This document shows, in pieces, positions 55,599 to 64,000 of a stretch of 64,000 nucleotides of DNA. The stretch lies in the NCBI GenBank assembly GCA_900766005.1, contig CAAFTU010000109.1, positions 12,138 through 76,137 on the forward strand. The letters run 5' to 3'. Under the pieces are notes generated by a model that saw nothing but the letters and a program-made list of their open reading frames with translations, did not search any database and was not told where the DNA came from. The position numbers and the translations under genes are program-made. The stretch comes from an uncultured Bacteroides sp. (GTDB taxonomy: Bacteria; Bacteroidota; Bacteroidia; Bacteroidales; Bacteroidaceae). Every line of letters starts with the position of its first letter. The stretch's first letter is position 1.

Positions 55599-56210
55599 TC
55601 ACAAATCCTTCACTTCTGAAATCGTAATCAGCTTATTTACAATAGCATAGATAGTAAGACCCGCCGAACTGTGAATTTGCAATTTTTTGCTAATATTCCT
55701 CCGGTGTGTGATCACCGTATGAATAGACAAATACAAAGATTCGGCTATTTCCTTATTGGTCATTCCTTTCACTACACAAACTACAATTTCCTTCTCACGC
55801 TGGCTGAGCACATCCTGCCCGTCTACTACCTCCTCTTCATCTTCCACTTCAAGCAAGCCCGATAGTTTACGGGAAAGTGTATCCAAATCATCAAATATTG
55901 AAATTGCTTCATCATATTTGCTTAGCAAAGACTGGTCGACAAAAGACGTAACCAGAGCAATCAGCCGAATCTTCCGGTCTCCCATCTCTTCCTTGAAACG
56001 GGCAACATCAAAATAATCTCCGAAAGTGGGATTGACCACCAGCATATCCGGCAACTGCATCCGAAGACAATCTTGCAAAGCCTCTTTAGACAACACTTCG
56101 ATTGGCTGTATCTTGATAGCAGAGAGCCGCTTGAAAGCAGCTGTCAGCCCTCCACGCACAATCACAGAAGATTCTGCGATAGCTACCCGAATCATTCCTC
56201 TATTTTTCAT
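55599..56210 (-). CDS. LuxR-type regulator with pseudo-receiver domain
   Basis: Cytoplasmic DNA-binding protein of 203 aa. The N-terminal part folds like a receiver by pattern, but the phospho-acceptor position reads VVNPTFGD with Asn60, and the acidic pair at the start is AES. The C-terminal LuxR helix-turn-helix is intact (LSQREKEIVVCVVKGMTNKE, then SLSIHTV-type turn as SIHTVITHRRNISKKL). The ATG at 56210 follows a GGAGGG at about 10 nt and overlaps the hemerythrin stop by 11 bp; the longer frame to 56324 is an artefact inside that gene. It cannot be controlled by ordinary Asp phosphorylation. Confidence 0.85.
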   Translation of the reverse strand: MKNRGMIRVAIAESSVIVRGGLTAAFKRLSAIKIQPIEVLSKEALQDCLRMQLPDMLVVNPTFGDYFDVARFKEEMGDRKIRLIALVTSFVDQSLLSKYDEAISIFDDLDTLSRKLSGLLEVEDEEEVVDGQDVLSQREKEIVVCVVKGMTNKEIAESLYLSIHTVITHRRNISKKLQIHSSAGLTIYAIVNKLITISEVKDL

Positions 56211-56904
56211 GAGACTGCACCCTCCTTTCCAAATCCAGAATGGCAGGCATAAATATATAGTCTTCCACCTTGCAATGAGATTCAAGTCCGGCCTCACAAG
56301 CATAGATATCAAACAATGCCGCATTCAGCAAATGCTCATTGGCTTTGGCCGGGCAATACTTGATGATGATATTCTTCAGTTCGGTCAGTTTTTCGCCCAC
56401 CTGCTCATGATGCTTAGAGAACGTGCTGATGGGATAATTGTCGCGTACACGACCCGCCAACAGTTCGTCTACATATTTAAAGACCGTGCGTTCTTCAAAC
56501 TCCATGTGCCGGCAAACTTCCCGGCAATACTCATCAAAGATTTTCAGCATCAGAAAAGCGATTTCATCCTGCGAGCAATCGATGGCTTCAACCAGTTTAC
56601 GGCGAATGGCAGGGAAAGAAAAATCGAGGAAATACATGTGGGCCTGCTTGAGATAGTCAATCAACCCCGGAATTGAAATATCCTCCCTGTTTCCGTTCAA
56701 CCGTGAAAAGCCTTCTGAAATGAAGTTGACAACCGTCAGAAAAGTAGAACAGTCTACCCCGTTTTGCTCACACACCTCTTTCACGGTCTTGTCGCCAAAA
56801 CCCAACGAAAGTCCAAAGCGGCTCATCACCTGCAACAACGAATAATCAGCACTGATAAGATCGGCCATTTTATCGGTCGTCTTGTATTTTTGTATATTCT
56901 CCAT
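56200..56904 (-). CDS. Hemerythrin-domain protein (ScdA/RIC-like)
   Basis: Cytoplasmic di-iron protein of 234 aa. An N-terminal ScdA-like DUF542 segment ('VMSRFGLSLGFGDKTVKEVC', Cys near position 45) is followed by a hemerythrin bundle with spaced ligands (QAHMYFLDF, CRHMEFEE, FSKHHEQV, ESHCKVED). RIC proteins repair iron-sulfur centres after nitric oxide or peroxide damage. The start at 56904 is chosen over 56964 because the extra part is cysteine- and asparagine-rich and unlike the family. Co-translated with the LuxR regulator. Confidence 0.87.
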   Translation of the reverse strand: MENIQKYKTTDKMADLISADYSLLQVMSRFGLSLGFGDKTVKEVCEQNGVDCSTFLTVVNFISEGFSRLNGNREDISIPGLIDYLKQAHMYFLDFSFPAIRRKLVEAIDCSQDEIAFLMLKIFDEYCREVCRHMEFEERTVFKYVDELLAGRVRDNYPISTFSKHHEQVGEKLTELKNIIIKYCPAKANEHLLNAALFDIYACEAGLESHCKVEDYIFMPAILDLERRVQSHEK

Positions 56905-57295
56905 TCTTCTTCTAAATTTGAACATGCAAAGAAACGCATTATTATTACAATTCACAATCCCCATTAGTAGGTATTTTGCATCTGCCCATCAGCCGTTAAA
57001 CACGTGCATAAATAAACAGACATTTCGCTATCTATCTATAGCAGATTATGTTAAAAAACACATTTTTAAGCCGAAACTGCCTACTTTTTTCTGTTATAAA
57101 ACATTTTGTATACATAATATCCGTATATTTGCAAAGGAAAAAGCTAACATTATTCACAACTTTAACCGAAAACATTGGCAAATTACCATTATAAATAGTG
57201 CATAAATATTCCTCATGCTACATTTACAAGGGAATAAATGACTATTTCGTTTTTTGAGAGAGTAACAATTAAATTATAAATTTCAACCCCTTTTT
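56905..57295. promoter_or_regulatory. Divergent spacer upstream of second susC-like gene
   Basis: About 390 bp, AT-rich, no gene. A plus-strand -7 box TATATTTG lies at 57124-57131; TTTG at 57105-57108 precedes it at only 15 bp, too close for a normal -33. The leader to the ATG at 57296 would be about 160 nt. A short hairpin is not obvious. Confidence 0.5.
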
Positions 57296-60200
57296 ATGAC
57301 AAAAAATTATTTTTTTGATGGAGACAAAAGGAGAAGAATGCCCCACTATCTGCTTAAAATGCTATTTTGGGGAGGCTTCTGTTTTTGCTACCCGGTAGGG
57401 AATTCGTTTGCTGAAGCAAAGGCAAATGAAATGTATGCTGTAAAGCAAAATGAAAAGGCCACGACAATCACGGGTGTGGTGTTTGACGACCAAGACACTC
57501 CGCTGATTGGTGCTACTGTATTAGTGAAAGGCACGCAGACCGGTGCAGTGACCGACCTCGACGGACGTTTTTCACTGAAAGCCGCCAAAGGAGATGTACT
57601 GGTGGTTTCCTACATCGGCATGCTGTCGAAAGAAGTAACTGTTACCGAACAGAAGAATTATAAAATCAGCTTAACCTCCAATACCGAACTGCTCAACGAA
57701 GTGGTAGTGACAGGTTATCAGACTTTGTCGAAGGAACGCTCTACCGGAGCTTTCTCTAAAGTATCCACAAAAAAACTGGAGACCAAACGACTGGACAACT
57801 TGAAATCTATCCTTGAAGGACAAGTAGCCGGATACGTGGATGGTAAAATCCGTGGTGTGACAACCATGAATGCCGTGGCCAACCCGATGGTGGTGATTGA
57901 CGGCTTCCCGGTGGAAAACACATCAATGGACCGCAGCGGACGTACAACAGAGAACATGCCCGACTTGAACCCGGAGGATATTGAAAGCGTTACCATCTTG
58001 AAGGATGCGGCCGCTGCTTCTATCTACGGTGCGCGTGCTGCCAACGGTGTGATTGTCATCACAACCAAACGGGCCAAGAAAGGAAAGGCAGAAGTTAGTT
58101 TCTCGTCTACTTTCACTGTGCAGCCCTATTCATATTATAAAGACCGTCTGACCAATGCGGCCGACATCGTGGCCTTGCAACGTGAATGGGCTTCAAGCAA
58201 TACGCTGCTCCAGGCTGGAGGCGAAAGTGCCATGCAGGTGGCGGGCTCGCTGCGTGATGACGGTGCTTACCCTAGCAAAGGTGTAGACATCCTGCTGGAT
58301 ATGTACACCAACAAGATTAGCCAGGCAGAAGGCAACCGCCTGCTCGACGAACTGGCATCCAAAGGATACCAATACTACGACCAGGCTGAAAAATACGGTA
58401 AGCGCAATCCGTTCTACCAGCAATACAACCTGCGCGTGGCTCAATCAACGGAGCGCAATGCGTTCTCGTTCTCTTCTACTTACTGGAACAACCAGTATGA
58501 AGACATCCACCACGATGACTGGAAGTTGGGTTTCAACATCAACAACTCGCTGAAAGTTACGAAATGGATGCAGCTTGACTTGGGTATGTACCTGAAATAT
58601 GGCAAACAGAACACGCAGAGCTATGACCTGTTCAACCCTGAGTTCTCGGCTGTGGCCTACGACGGATTGGTAAATCCCGACGGAAGCTATATTTCGGCTG
58701 TTTCTCAAATCAAGAAAGAGAACCGGGATTTGATTGCAAGATATGGTTTGCACGAAGAAATCATTACGCCGATGAGAGAACTTGGATACAACCTGGGTGA
58801 GATGAAGGACTTGGAAACACGTGCTTTTGCTAAGCTGAAGATTGACTTTACTTCTTGGCTGAACTACAACGTGATGTTCCAGTATGAGACTTCCGACTCT
58901 GACTACATGAGTTTGATGAACAAAGAATCTAACCGGATGCAGGCCATGATCAACAAGTTTGCTACGGAATCCAACGGCAGTGTGAAATACAACCTGCCCG
59001 ACGGTCACGCCCGCTATACCAACGCCAACCAGAAGCGCAGCTATAATTTCCGCCAACAGCTCAACTTCAACAAGACGTTTGCGGAGAAACATAACTTGGT
59101 GTGGATCTTGGGTCAGGAAATACGAGATACCAAGCTGACATATGAAGACAGCACCGTTTATGGTTATGACCCGGAGCTGCTGACTTGGAACAATATCAAC
59201 GCGAAGGAACTGAGCAGCATCTCAGGTATCTTGGGATATGCCAGCTTAGACCAAAACAGCATTGGTTCGGAAAGAGAACTGGTCAACCGATTCGTTTCTT
59301 TCTATTCGAATGCTTCTTACACTTTCGATGACAAGTATGTTGTATCGGGTAGCCTTCGTTGGGACCGCTCCAACTTGTGGGGAACGAGTTCCAAGTATCA
59401 GAAGAAGCCGCTGTGGTCGGTGGGCGGTAGCTGGAACATCGACAAGGAAAGCTTCTTCCACCTTGCTCCTGTCAACATGCTGAAACTGCGTGCATCGTAT
59501 GGTGTGGGCGGTAACATCGGTCGTAACACGGCTCCTTATCTGATTGCCAAATACTACCCCTCAAACGTGGTAGACGGCTTGTATGGTATGGTAACCACTC
59601 CTCCCAACAAGGATATCCGCTGGGAAAAGACAACCACCATTGATGTGGGTGTAGACTTTGCCCTCTTCAACCACCGTCTGTCGGGTTCTGTCGACTATTA
59701 CCATAAAAACAGTGTGGACTTGCTGGCAAACATCAACGGTAGCCCGACACAGGGTTTTGGCTATTCTACGCTGACGACCAACAATGGTAAGATGAAGAAC
59801 CACGGTATTGAAATTACCCTCAACGGACAACTGATCCGCACGAAAGACTTCAGTTGGGAATCTTCTTTGATCTATTCTTTCAATAAGAATAAGGTAACAG
59901 CTGTCAATGTAAAACCTGGACAGTGGAATAGCCGCATCACGATGCCTACCAGCTATCCGATGGAAGGCAAACCGCTGAACGGTATCTATGCTTATCCGTG
60001 GGCTGGTCTGGACGAAAACGGTGATCCGCAGGTGTACGACCAGGACGGCAACATCACATCGAAAGCGGTGCAGAATGCCGATGCCCTGCGCTATTGCGGC
60101 ACTACCGTGCCTGTGCACAGCGGTTCATGGAACAACGTGTTGCGTTACAAGGACTTCGAGTTCTCGGCTCTCATCATCTTCGATGCCGGTCATAAACTCC

Positions 60201-60592
60201 GCAGCTCGCGCGTTCCTTCTATCAACATGGGAGACGGACGGATTGTGGCTACCGACAAGAGCATCGTAGACCGCTGGCAGAAGCCGGGAGACCAGACCGA
60301 TGTGCCTCGTCTGCTGTTTGCCAATGATAAGACTAACTACAACACCTACCGCTCGGAATTGTGGGCTTACTCAGACAAATTTGTCTGCAATGCGTCCAAC
60401 ATCCGCCTGAACAACCTGTCGCTGGCCTACCGCGTACCGGCTCAATGGTGCAAGAAGGTGTACCTGAGCAATGCACGCGTGCAGTTCAACGTAGAGAATG
60501 TAGGTGTGCTCGCCTTCGACAAGGATGCGCACTACGACTTGGGCGGTAAGGTAAAACCCAACTTTGTGTGGGGCTTGTATCTCAACTTTTAA
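57296..60592 (+). CDS. SusC/RagA-family TonB-dependent transporter (second pair)
   Basis: Outer-membrane importer of 1098 aa. The signal segment is unusual: a charged start (MTKNYFFDGDKRRR) before the hydrophobic stretch (about 18-38). A carboxypeptidase-regulatory-like domain (about 57-130), LNEVVVTGY and a plug with 'PMVVIDGFPVEN' follow, and the barrel ends in NF. The 'ERSTGAFSKVSTKKLETK' segment after the TonB-box region is typical of one SusC subgroup. No sigma/anti-sigma, HTCS or hydrolase is near, so the substrate is unknown. Confidence 0.93.
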   Translation: MTKNYFFDGDKRRRMPHYLLKMLFWGGFCFCYPVGNSFAEAKANEMYAVKQNEKATTITGVVFDDQDTPLIGATVLVKGTQTGAVTDLDGRFSLKAAKGDVLVVSYIGMLSKEVTVTEQKNYKISLTSNTELLNEVVVTGYQTLSKERSTGAFSKVSTKKLETKRLDNLKSILEGQVAGYVDGKIRGVTTMNAVANPMVVIDGFPVENTSMDRSGRTTENMPDLNPEDIESVTILKDAAAASIYGARAANGVIVITTKRAKKGKAEVSFSSTFTVQPYSYYKDRLTNAADIVALQREWASSNTLLQAGGESAMQVAGSLRDDGAYPSKGVDILLDMYTNKISQAEGNRLLDELASKGYQYYDQAEKYGKRNPFYQQYNLRVAQSTERNAFSFSSTYWNNQYEDIHHDDWKLGFNINNSLKVTKWMQLDLGMYLKYGKQNTQSYDLFNPEFSAVAYDGLVNPDGSYISAVSQIKKENRDLIARYGLHEEIITPMRELGYNLGEMKDLETRAFAKLKIDFTSWLNYNVMFQYETSDSDYMSLMNKESNRMQAMINKFATESNGSVKYNLPDGHARYTNANQKRSYNFRQQLNFNKTFAEKHNLVWILGQEIRDTKLTYEDSTVYGYDPELLTWNNINAKELSSISGILGYASLDQNSIGSERELVNRFVSFYSNASYTFDDKYVVSGSLRWDRSNLWGTSSKYQKKPLWSVGGSWNIDKESFFHLAPVNMLKLRASYGVGGNIGRNTAPYLIAKYYPSNVVDGLYGMVTTPPNKDIRWEKTTTIDVGVDFALFNHRLSGSVDYYHKNSVDLLANINGSPTQGFGYSTLTTNNGKMKNHGIEITLNGQLIRTKDFSWESSLIYSFNKNKVTAVNVKPGQWNSRITMPTSYPMEGKPLNGIYAYPWAGLDENGDPQVYDQDGNITSKAVQNADALRYCGTTVPVHSGSWNNVLRYKDFEFSALIIFDAGHKLRSSRVPSINMGDGRIVATDKSIVDRWQKPGDQTDVPRLLFANDKTNYNTYRSELWAYSDKFVCNASNIRLNNLSLAYRVPAQWCKKVYLSNARVQFNVENVGVLAFDKDAHYDLGGKVKPNFVWGLYLNF

Positions 60593-60602
60593 TTAACAGA
60601 GC

Positions 60603-62048
60603 ATGATGAAATTAATGAATATCAACATAAGCCGGTTGCTGCTCGTAGTAGCAGCAACCTTCGCGCTGAGCAGCTGCAATGATTTTCTGAACGACATTCC
60701 GAAAGGACAGAAAATTCCGGCTACATGGGCCGACTACAACGCGTTTATCAAGAATACGAATACCTACCATTACCATGAAATGGACCAGCTGTTCTATCTG
60801 GTAGGCGACCAGTTTCTGACTCCCAACAAACTGAATTCCGACCGCTTTGCACGGGCGAATTACTACTGGGACGAAAGCGTGAAGCGTGTAGAAGCGATGG
60901 CATCTACCGACAAGAATCCGTACTTCAGCGCCTATGAAGCTATCTTTGCCTGGAATCTGATTATTGAATATGCACCGGAAGCTACCGAGTGCACCAATCA
61001 GCAGCGCGAAATGCTCATTGCACAGGCCCGTGTGCTCCGTGCCATGAATTATTTCTATCTGGCCAACTACTTCGCAGCTCCTTACGGACCGGATAATCTG
61101 CAGAAGCTTTCTGTGCCGATGGTGACTTCTTCTTCTGTAGAATCACCCTCTCCGCAGGTTACCATTGAAAAGTTGTATGCGTTTATCTTGGATGATTTGA
61201 ACAAAGCGGTTGCGGCTCTTCCCGAGGAAGGTGAAACACGCTTCCACCCCACACAGGCTGCCGGATACGGCATGCTGGCCCGTGTTTACCTGGCAATGGG
61301 CAATTATGAAGAAGCACTGAAAAATGCCAATGCAGCTTTGGCACTGAACGATAAACTGTACGACTGGATTGCTTTCTACAACGATGACAAGAAGCGTTTC
61401 GACGACCCGAACGAATACTCGGCTTCCTGTAAGAGCAATCCGGAATTTGAAAATCCGGAAAACTACCTCTTCCGCTATGGTTCGTCCAACGACTGGCAAG
61501 GTATCAAGGGTACTGCGTATGCACTGCCGGCAGAACGTGCAACCAAGTTTGAGAAAGGAGATACTCGCCTGATTACTCACTGGAAAGACAAGACTTCTTC
61601 ATCGGGCATTCGCTATTTTGCCGGTATCTATGGTCTGTCGAGCAACAAGGGCGGTATGCGTGCAGCCGAGATGTACTACATCAAAGCAGAATGTCTAGCC
61701 CGTAAAGGCGGAGAAGCCAACATCAAGGAAGCTATGGATCTGGTAAACAAGGTGAGAAAGACGCGTATCCTGCCTGATGACTACAAAGCATGGACAGCAT
61801 CAACGACGAAGGAGGCTGTCAACAAAATCTTTGACGACAAAGCCAACGAATTCATTCAGAGTCAGGTTATCTTCTGTGACTACCGCCGTCTGAATCAAGA
61901 TCCGGAATACGCCCGTGTGCTCACACGCACTGAGGACAAAGATACCTACCGTCTGCAGCCCAATTCTCATTTGTGGATTATGCCCTTCCCGATGGAAGCG
62001 ATAACCAATCCGGGAAATGGCACACTGACGCAGAACGTGGATAAATAA
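60603..62048 (+). CDS. SusD/RagB-family lipoprotein (second pair)
   Basis: Surface lipoprotein of 481 aa with lipobox LSSC (Cys25) followed by NDFLNDIPKG. TPR-type helices include 'ARVLRAMNYFYLANYFAAPYG', the family's usual motif, and a late 'AAEMYYIKAECLARKGG'. It starts 11 bp after the susC-like stop and is followed by a strong terminator, so the pair is a two-gene unit. Confidence 0.94.
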   Translation: MMKLMNINISRLLLVVAATFALSSCNDFLNDIPKGQKIPATWADYNAFIKNTNTYHYHEMDQLFYLVGDQFLTPNKLNSDRFARANYYWDESVKRVEAMASTDKNPYFSAYEAIFAWNLIIEYAPEATECTNQQREMLIAQARVLRAMNYFYLANYFAAPYGPDNLQKLSVPMVTSSSVESPSPQVTIEKLYAFILDDLNKAVAALPEEGETRFHPTQAAGYGMLARVYLAMGNYEEALKNANAALALNDKLYDWIAFYNDDKKRFDDPNEYSASCKSNPEFENPENYLFRYGSSNDWQGIKGTAYALPAERATKFEKGDTRLITHWKDKTSSSGIRYFAGIYGLSSNKGGMRAAEMYYIKAECLARKGGEANIKEAMDLVNKVRKTRILPDDYKAWTASTTKEAVNKIFDDKANEFIQSQVIFCDYRRLNQDPEYARVLTRTEDKDTYRLQPNSHLWIMPFPMEAITNPGNGTLTQNVDK

Positions 62049-62089
62049 GAAAAGAGAAACAAAAGAAAGTAACAGAAAGAGAAAAGGAT

Positions 62090-62131
62090 ATGACCCCTGT
62101 CACAGTTATCTGCGGCAGGGGTCATTCTTTT
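62090..62131 (+). terminator. Terminator of the second susC/susD pair
   Basis: ATGACCCCTG pairs with CAGGGGTCAT around a 16-base loop, followed by TCTTTT. Confidence 0.88.
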
Positions 62132-62249
62132 ACATTACCATCCTGGCATACCCCTGATTTATATGGACCGCTCATTACCTAATGGCACCAATAGCTATCT
62201 GCCTCTTTTTTTTCACATTTACTATCATTCTTTAAAAAATCCCGAGATA

Positions 62250-62280
62250 TTGATTATCCTCCTATTTTATCGTAATTTTG
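62250..62280 (+). promoter_or_regulatory. Promoter of CDF transporter gene
   Basis: TTG at 62250-62252, a 20-bp spacer and TAATTTTG at 62273-62280. The ATG follows at 62336. Confidence 0.65.
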
Positions 62281-62335
62281 CCGGTCAAAATAAACCTCTA
62301 AAAACAGCATAAAAACAACATTCAGAAGCATAGCT

Positions 62336-63250
62336 ATGTCAAGAGAAGATATTTTAATTAAGACCTCCTGGATCAGCACCATTGGCAACGCCATCCTGTC
62401 TGTCTCCAAAATTGTAATCGGCCTGTTGGCAGGTAGTCTGGCGGTATTGGGCGACGGCATCGACTCTGCCACAGATGTCATCATCTCGATTGTTATGATA
62501 TTCACAGCGCGCCTTGTCAGCCGTCCACCATCCATGAAATACGTGTTCGGTTATGACAAAGCTGAGGGGATTGCCACCAAAATACTATCACTGGTTATCT
62601 TTTATGCAGGCATGCAAATGCTGATTTCATCCATCGAAAGCATATTTTCAGATGAAGCGAAAGAGATTCCATCTGCTATAGCCATCTATGTCACCCTCTT
62701 TTCCATTGCAGGCAAACTGCTTCTGGCCTCATATCAGTACAAGCAGGGAAAGAAGATAGACAGTTCGCTTCTAACCGCCAATGCCATCAATATGCGCAAC
62801 GATGTGATTATCTCGGTGGGAGTGCTTTTGGGACTTCTGTTTACTTTCGTTTTCCATCTCCCGATACTCGATTCTGTAACCGGACTCATCATCAGTCTTT
62901 TCATCATCAAGTCGTCAGTGGGCATCTTTATGGACTCCAACGTAGAGCTGATGGACGGAGTAAAAGACATCAACGTATACAACAAGATATTTGAAGCTGT
63001 AGAACAAGTGCCAGGGGCCAGCAATCCTCATCGCGTCCGCTCGAGGATGATTGGCAACCGCTACATCATTACACTGGACATTGAAGTAAATCCGCATATC
63101 ACAGTGACCCAGGCACATGACATTGCAGAAGCCGTTGAGAAAAGTATAGAGAACTCGATTGACAATATATATGATATCCTAGTGCACGTGGAACCGGCAG
63201 GAGAATGCCAGGCTGATGAAAAATTCGGAGTGGACAAAGGAATGGTATAA
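62336..63250 (+). CDS. Cation diffusion facilitator (CDF) family metal exporter
   Basis: Inner-membrane metal/proton antiporter of 304 aa with six helices and a C-terminal cytoplasmic domain. The helix 2 metal site is GDGIDSATD and the helix 5 partner is MRNDV, giving a DD-(N)D type site in place of the zinc-type HD-HD, more like the manganese/iron branch. The C-terminal 'RSRMIGNRYIITLDIEVNPHITVTQAHDIAEAVE' is the usual dimer domain. Confidence 0.9.
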   Translation: MSREDILIKTSWISTIGNAILSVSKIVIGLLAGSLAVLGDGIDSATDVIISIVMIFTARLVSRPPSMKYVFGYDKAEGIATKILSLVIFYAGMQMLISSIESIFSDEAKEIPSAIAIYVTLFSIAGKLLLASYQYKQGKKIDSSLLTANAINMRNDVIISVGVLLGLLFTFVFHLPILDSVTGLIISLFIIKSSVGIFMDSNVELMDGVKDINVYNKIFEAVEQVPGASNPHRVRSRMIGNRYIITLDIEVNPHITVTQAHDIAEAVEKSIENSIDNIYDILVHVEPAGECQADEKFGVDKGMV

Positions 63251-63659
63251 CCCTCTCTGCTCCTTTTTTACACACAGCATCTATCCCGGCTCTACATCGA
63301 AGCTTCCAATGGATCGGAGTTCCCTACCGCAGCGGAGGCAAAACAATGGACAGTCGTATACAAACGAGATGAAAAGGGATGAAAATGGGAAAAGGGAGAA
63401 ATAAGAAATAAGAAGTAAGAAAAGCAGAAGAAAGGAAGCACGCAAAAGAGCAAGCGCGAAAGCAAGAAGATACACGAAAAGCAGAAACGGCAGAAAAAGA
63501 AACAAAACAAAAGGAGAAAGCGAAACAGGAAGAGGCCGAAAGGACACGAAAAGACAGAAAAAGGAGCCCAAAAGGAAGGAAAAAGGGAGCGAACAATAAA
63601 AAAAAGCACTTTTTCGCGAAAAAAAACGCCCAAACGCTTGGAGGTTTAAAAAAAATGCG
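63251..63659. other. Strongly purine-rich gene-free stretch
   Basis: About 410 bp. From about 63355 to 63600 the plus strand is nearly all A and G (AGAAGAAAGGAAG-type), so all frames give Lys/Arg/Glu- or Phe/Leu/Ser-rich nonsense. No gene or RNA recognised; the tRNA-Glu promoter starts at its end. Confidence 0.6.
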
Positions 63660-63667
63660 TACCTTTG
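63638..63667 (+). promoter_or_regulatory. Promoter of tRNA-Glu
   Basis: TTGG at 63638-63641, an 18-bp spacer, TACCTTTG at 63660-63667. About 60 nt before the tRNA. Confidence 0.75.
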
Positions 63668-63728
63668 CACCCGCAATCGAGAAACAAACAAAGTTTCAAG
63701 ATAAACGCAGAAATGCATCACAAAGAAT

Positions 63729-63800
63729 GGCCCGTTCGTCTATCGGTTAGGACGCAAGATTTTCATTCTTGAAAGGGGGGTTCGATTCCCCCACGGGCTA
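63729..63800 (+). tRNA. tRNA-Glu (TTC)
   Basis: Full cloverleaf of 72 nt: acceptor GGCCCGT with ACGGGCT (G-T first pair), D arm, anticodon stem CAAGA/TCTTG with loop TTTTCAT giving TTC, T arm GGGGGTTCGATTCCCCC, discriminator A. Confidence 0.95.
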
Positions 63801-63803
63801 CCT

Positions 63804-63836
63804 AAAAAGACCACTCTTAACGGAGCGGTCTTTTTT
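63804..63836 (+). terminator. Terminator of tRNA-Glu
   Basis: AAAAAGACCACTC and GAGCGGTCTTTTTT form a stem with one mismatch and a T tail just past the tRNA. Confidence 0.85.
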
Positions 63837-63880
63837 GCTTTAATACCTTTCTTTCAACTCACCGGTTTACGAATCCTGGT

Positions 63881-63933
63881 TCAGTAGAAATTTAAGGCTC
63901 AGCGGAAATTTCGGCTCAGCGGAAATTTCTGGT
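63881..63933. repeat. 17-bp direct repeat GGCTCAGCGGAAATTTC
   Basis: Two exact neighbouring copies after a decayed one (GGTTCAGTAGAAATTTA), in the spacer between tRNA-Glu and the last gene. Confidence 0.85.
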
Positions 63934-63953
63934 TGGTAAGTTTTAAAATTAGC

Positions 63954-63971
63954 TATCTTTGCTTACCTTTG
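63954..63971 (+). promoter_or_regulatory. Two adjacent -7-type boxes ahead of last gene
   Basis: TATCTTTG (63954-63961) and TACCTTTG (63964-63971) are 2 bp apart. The ATG at 63976 would give a nearly leaderless message. Confidence 0.5.
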
Positions 63972-63975
63972 TTTC

Positions 63976-64000
63976 ATGAAACCCGAACGACTCCTTCGTG
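63976..64000 (+). CDS. Start of an unidentified gene (cut by right edge)
   Basis: ATG at 63976 opens eight codons, MKPERLLR, up to the edge. It follows two promoter-like boxes. Too short to identify. Confidence 0.4.

Noticed and set aside
63281..63721. Minus-strand frames of 90-146 codons, very rich in Phe, Leu and Ser
   Set aside because: Direct product of the purine-rich tract; no start region or family.

Overview
The window reads as chromosomal DNA of a gut Bacteroidales, most likely family Bacteroidaceae (Bacteroides or Phocaeicola). The support is direct: two SusC/SusD outer-membrane pairs, a hybrid two-component sensor, many lipoproteins with an SCDD-type or SC lipobox, -7 promoter boxes of the TAnnTTTG type ahead of many genes, and families typical of this group (DUF4923, DUF4925, PCMD, DUF5714, DUF1573). 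I cannot name the species.

Layout. 1-10.4 kb: a fructan/fructose-type polysaccharide utilisation locus. A SusD (cut by the left edge) and SusC run leftward, divergent from a rightward inner-membrane MFS sugar importer, a PfkB-family fructokinase and a one-protein hybrid sensor whose periplasmic domain is a sugar-binding-protein fold. Its glycosidases are presumably left of the window. 10.4-18.9 kb: an acyltransferase-like membrane protein, tRNA-Asp, an aminotransferase, GNAT and membrane proteins, recR, a sodium symporter overlapping engB, and small secreted proteins. 19-26 kb: an OPT transporter, a DUF1460 amidase-like protein, lipB, an outer-membrane barrel, a PCMD lipoprotein, a DUF4925-like lipoprotein and an AraC regulator. 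27-28.8 kb is a gene-free 1.8 kb block with a 467-bp inverted-repeat unit. 28.8-41.6 kb: a strange P-type ATPase, a DUF3298 lipoprotein, rsmG, a metallo-hydrolase, gcvP, a nitroreductase, an HpaII-like nuclease without a methylase, a YigZ protein, the pabB/pabC pair and a TPR protein. 41.9-47.1 kb: a GH27 pseudogene, a MATE pump, a DUF5714-arsC-SPASM operon, a CAT-like acetyltransferase and tRNA-Arg. 47.2-57 kb: an AbgT transporter, response regulator and giant tandem sensor kinase in one operon; prs; and a hemerythrin/LuxR pair. 57.3-64 kb: a second SusC/SusD pair, a CDF exporter, tRNA-Glu and the start of a further gene.

Recurrent themes. Spacers between genes repeatedly hold short tandem direct repeats of 12-22 bp (at least ten places), unrelated in sequence from one spacer to the next. 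The best candidates for new biology are a P-type ATPase that lacks its actuator domain, the double sensor-kinase chain with an internal lipobox-like segment, the DUF5714-ArsC-SPASM operon, a hemerythrin paired with a receiver that has lost its phospho-acceptor aspartate, and the pentamer-built inverted-repeat element at 28.1-28.6 kb.
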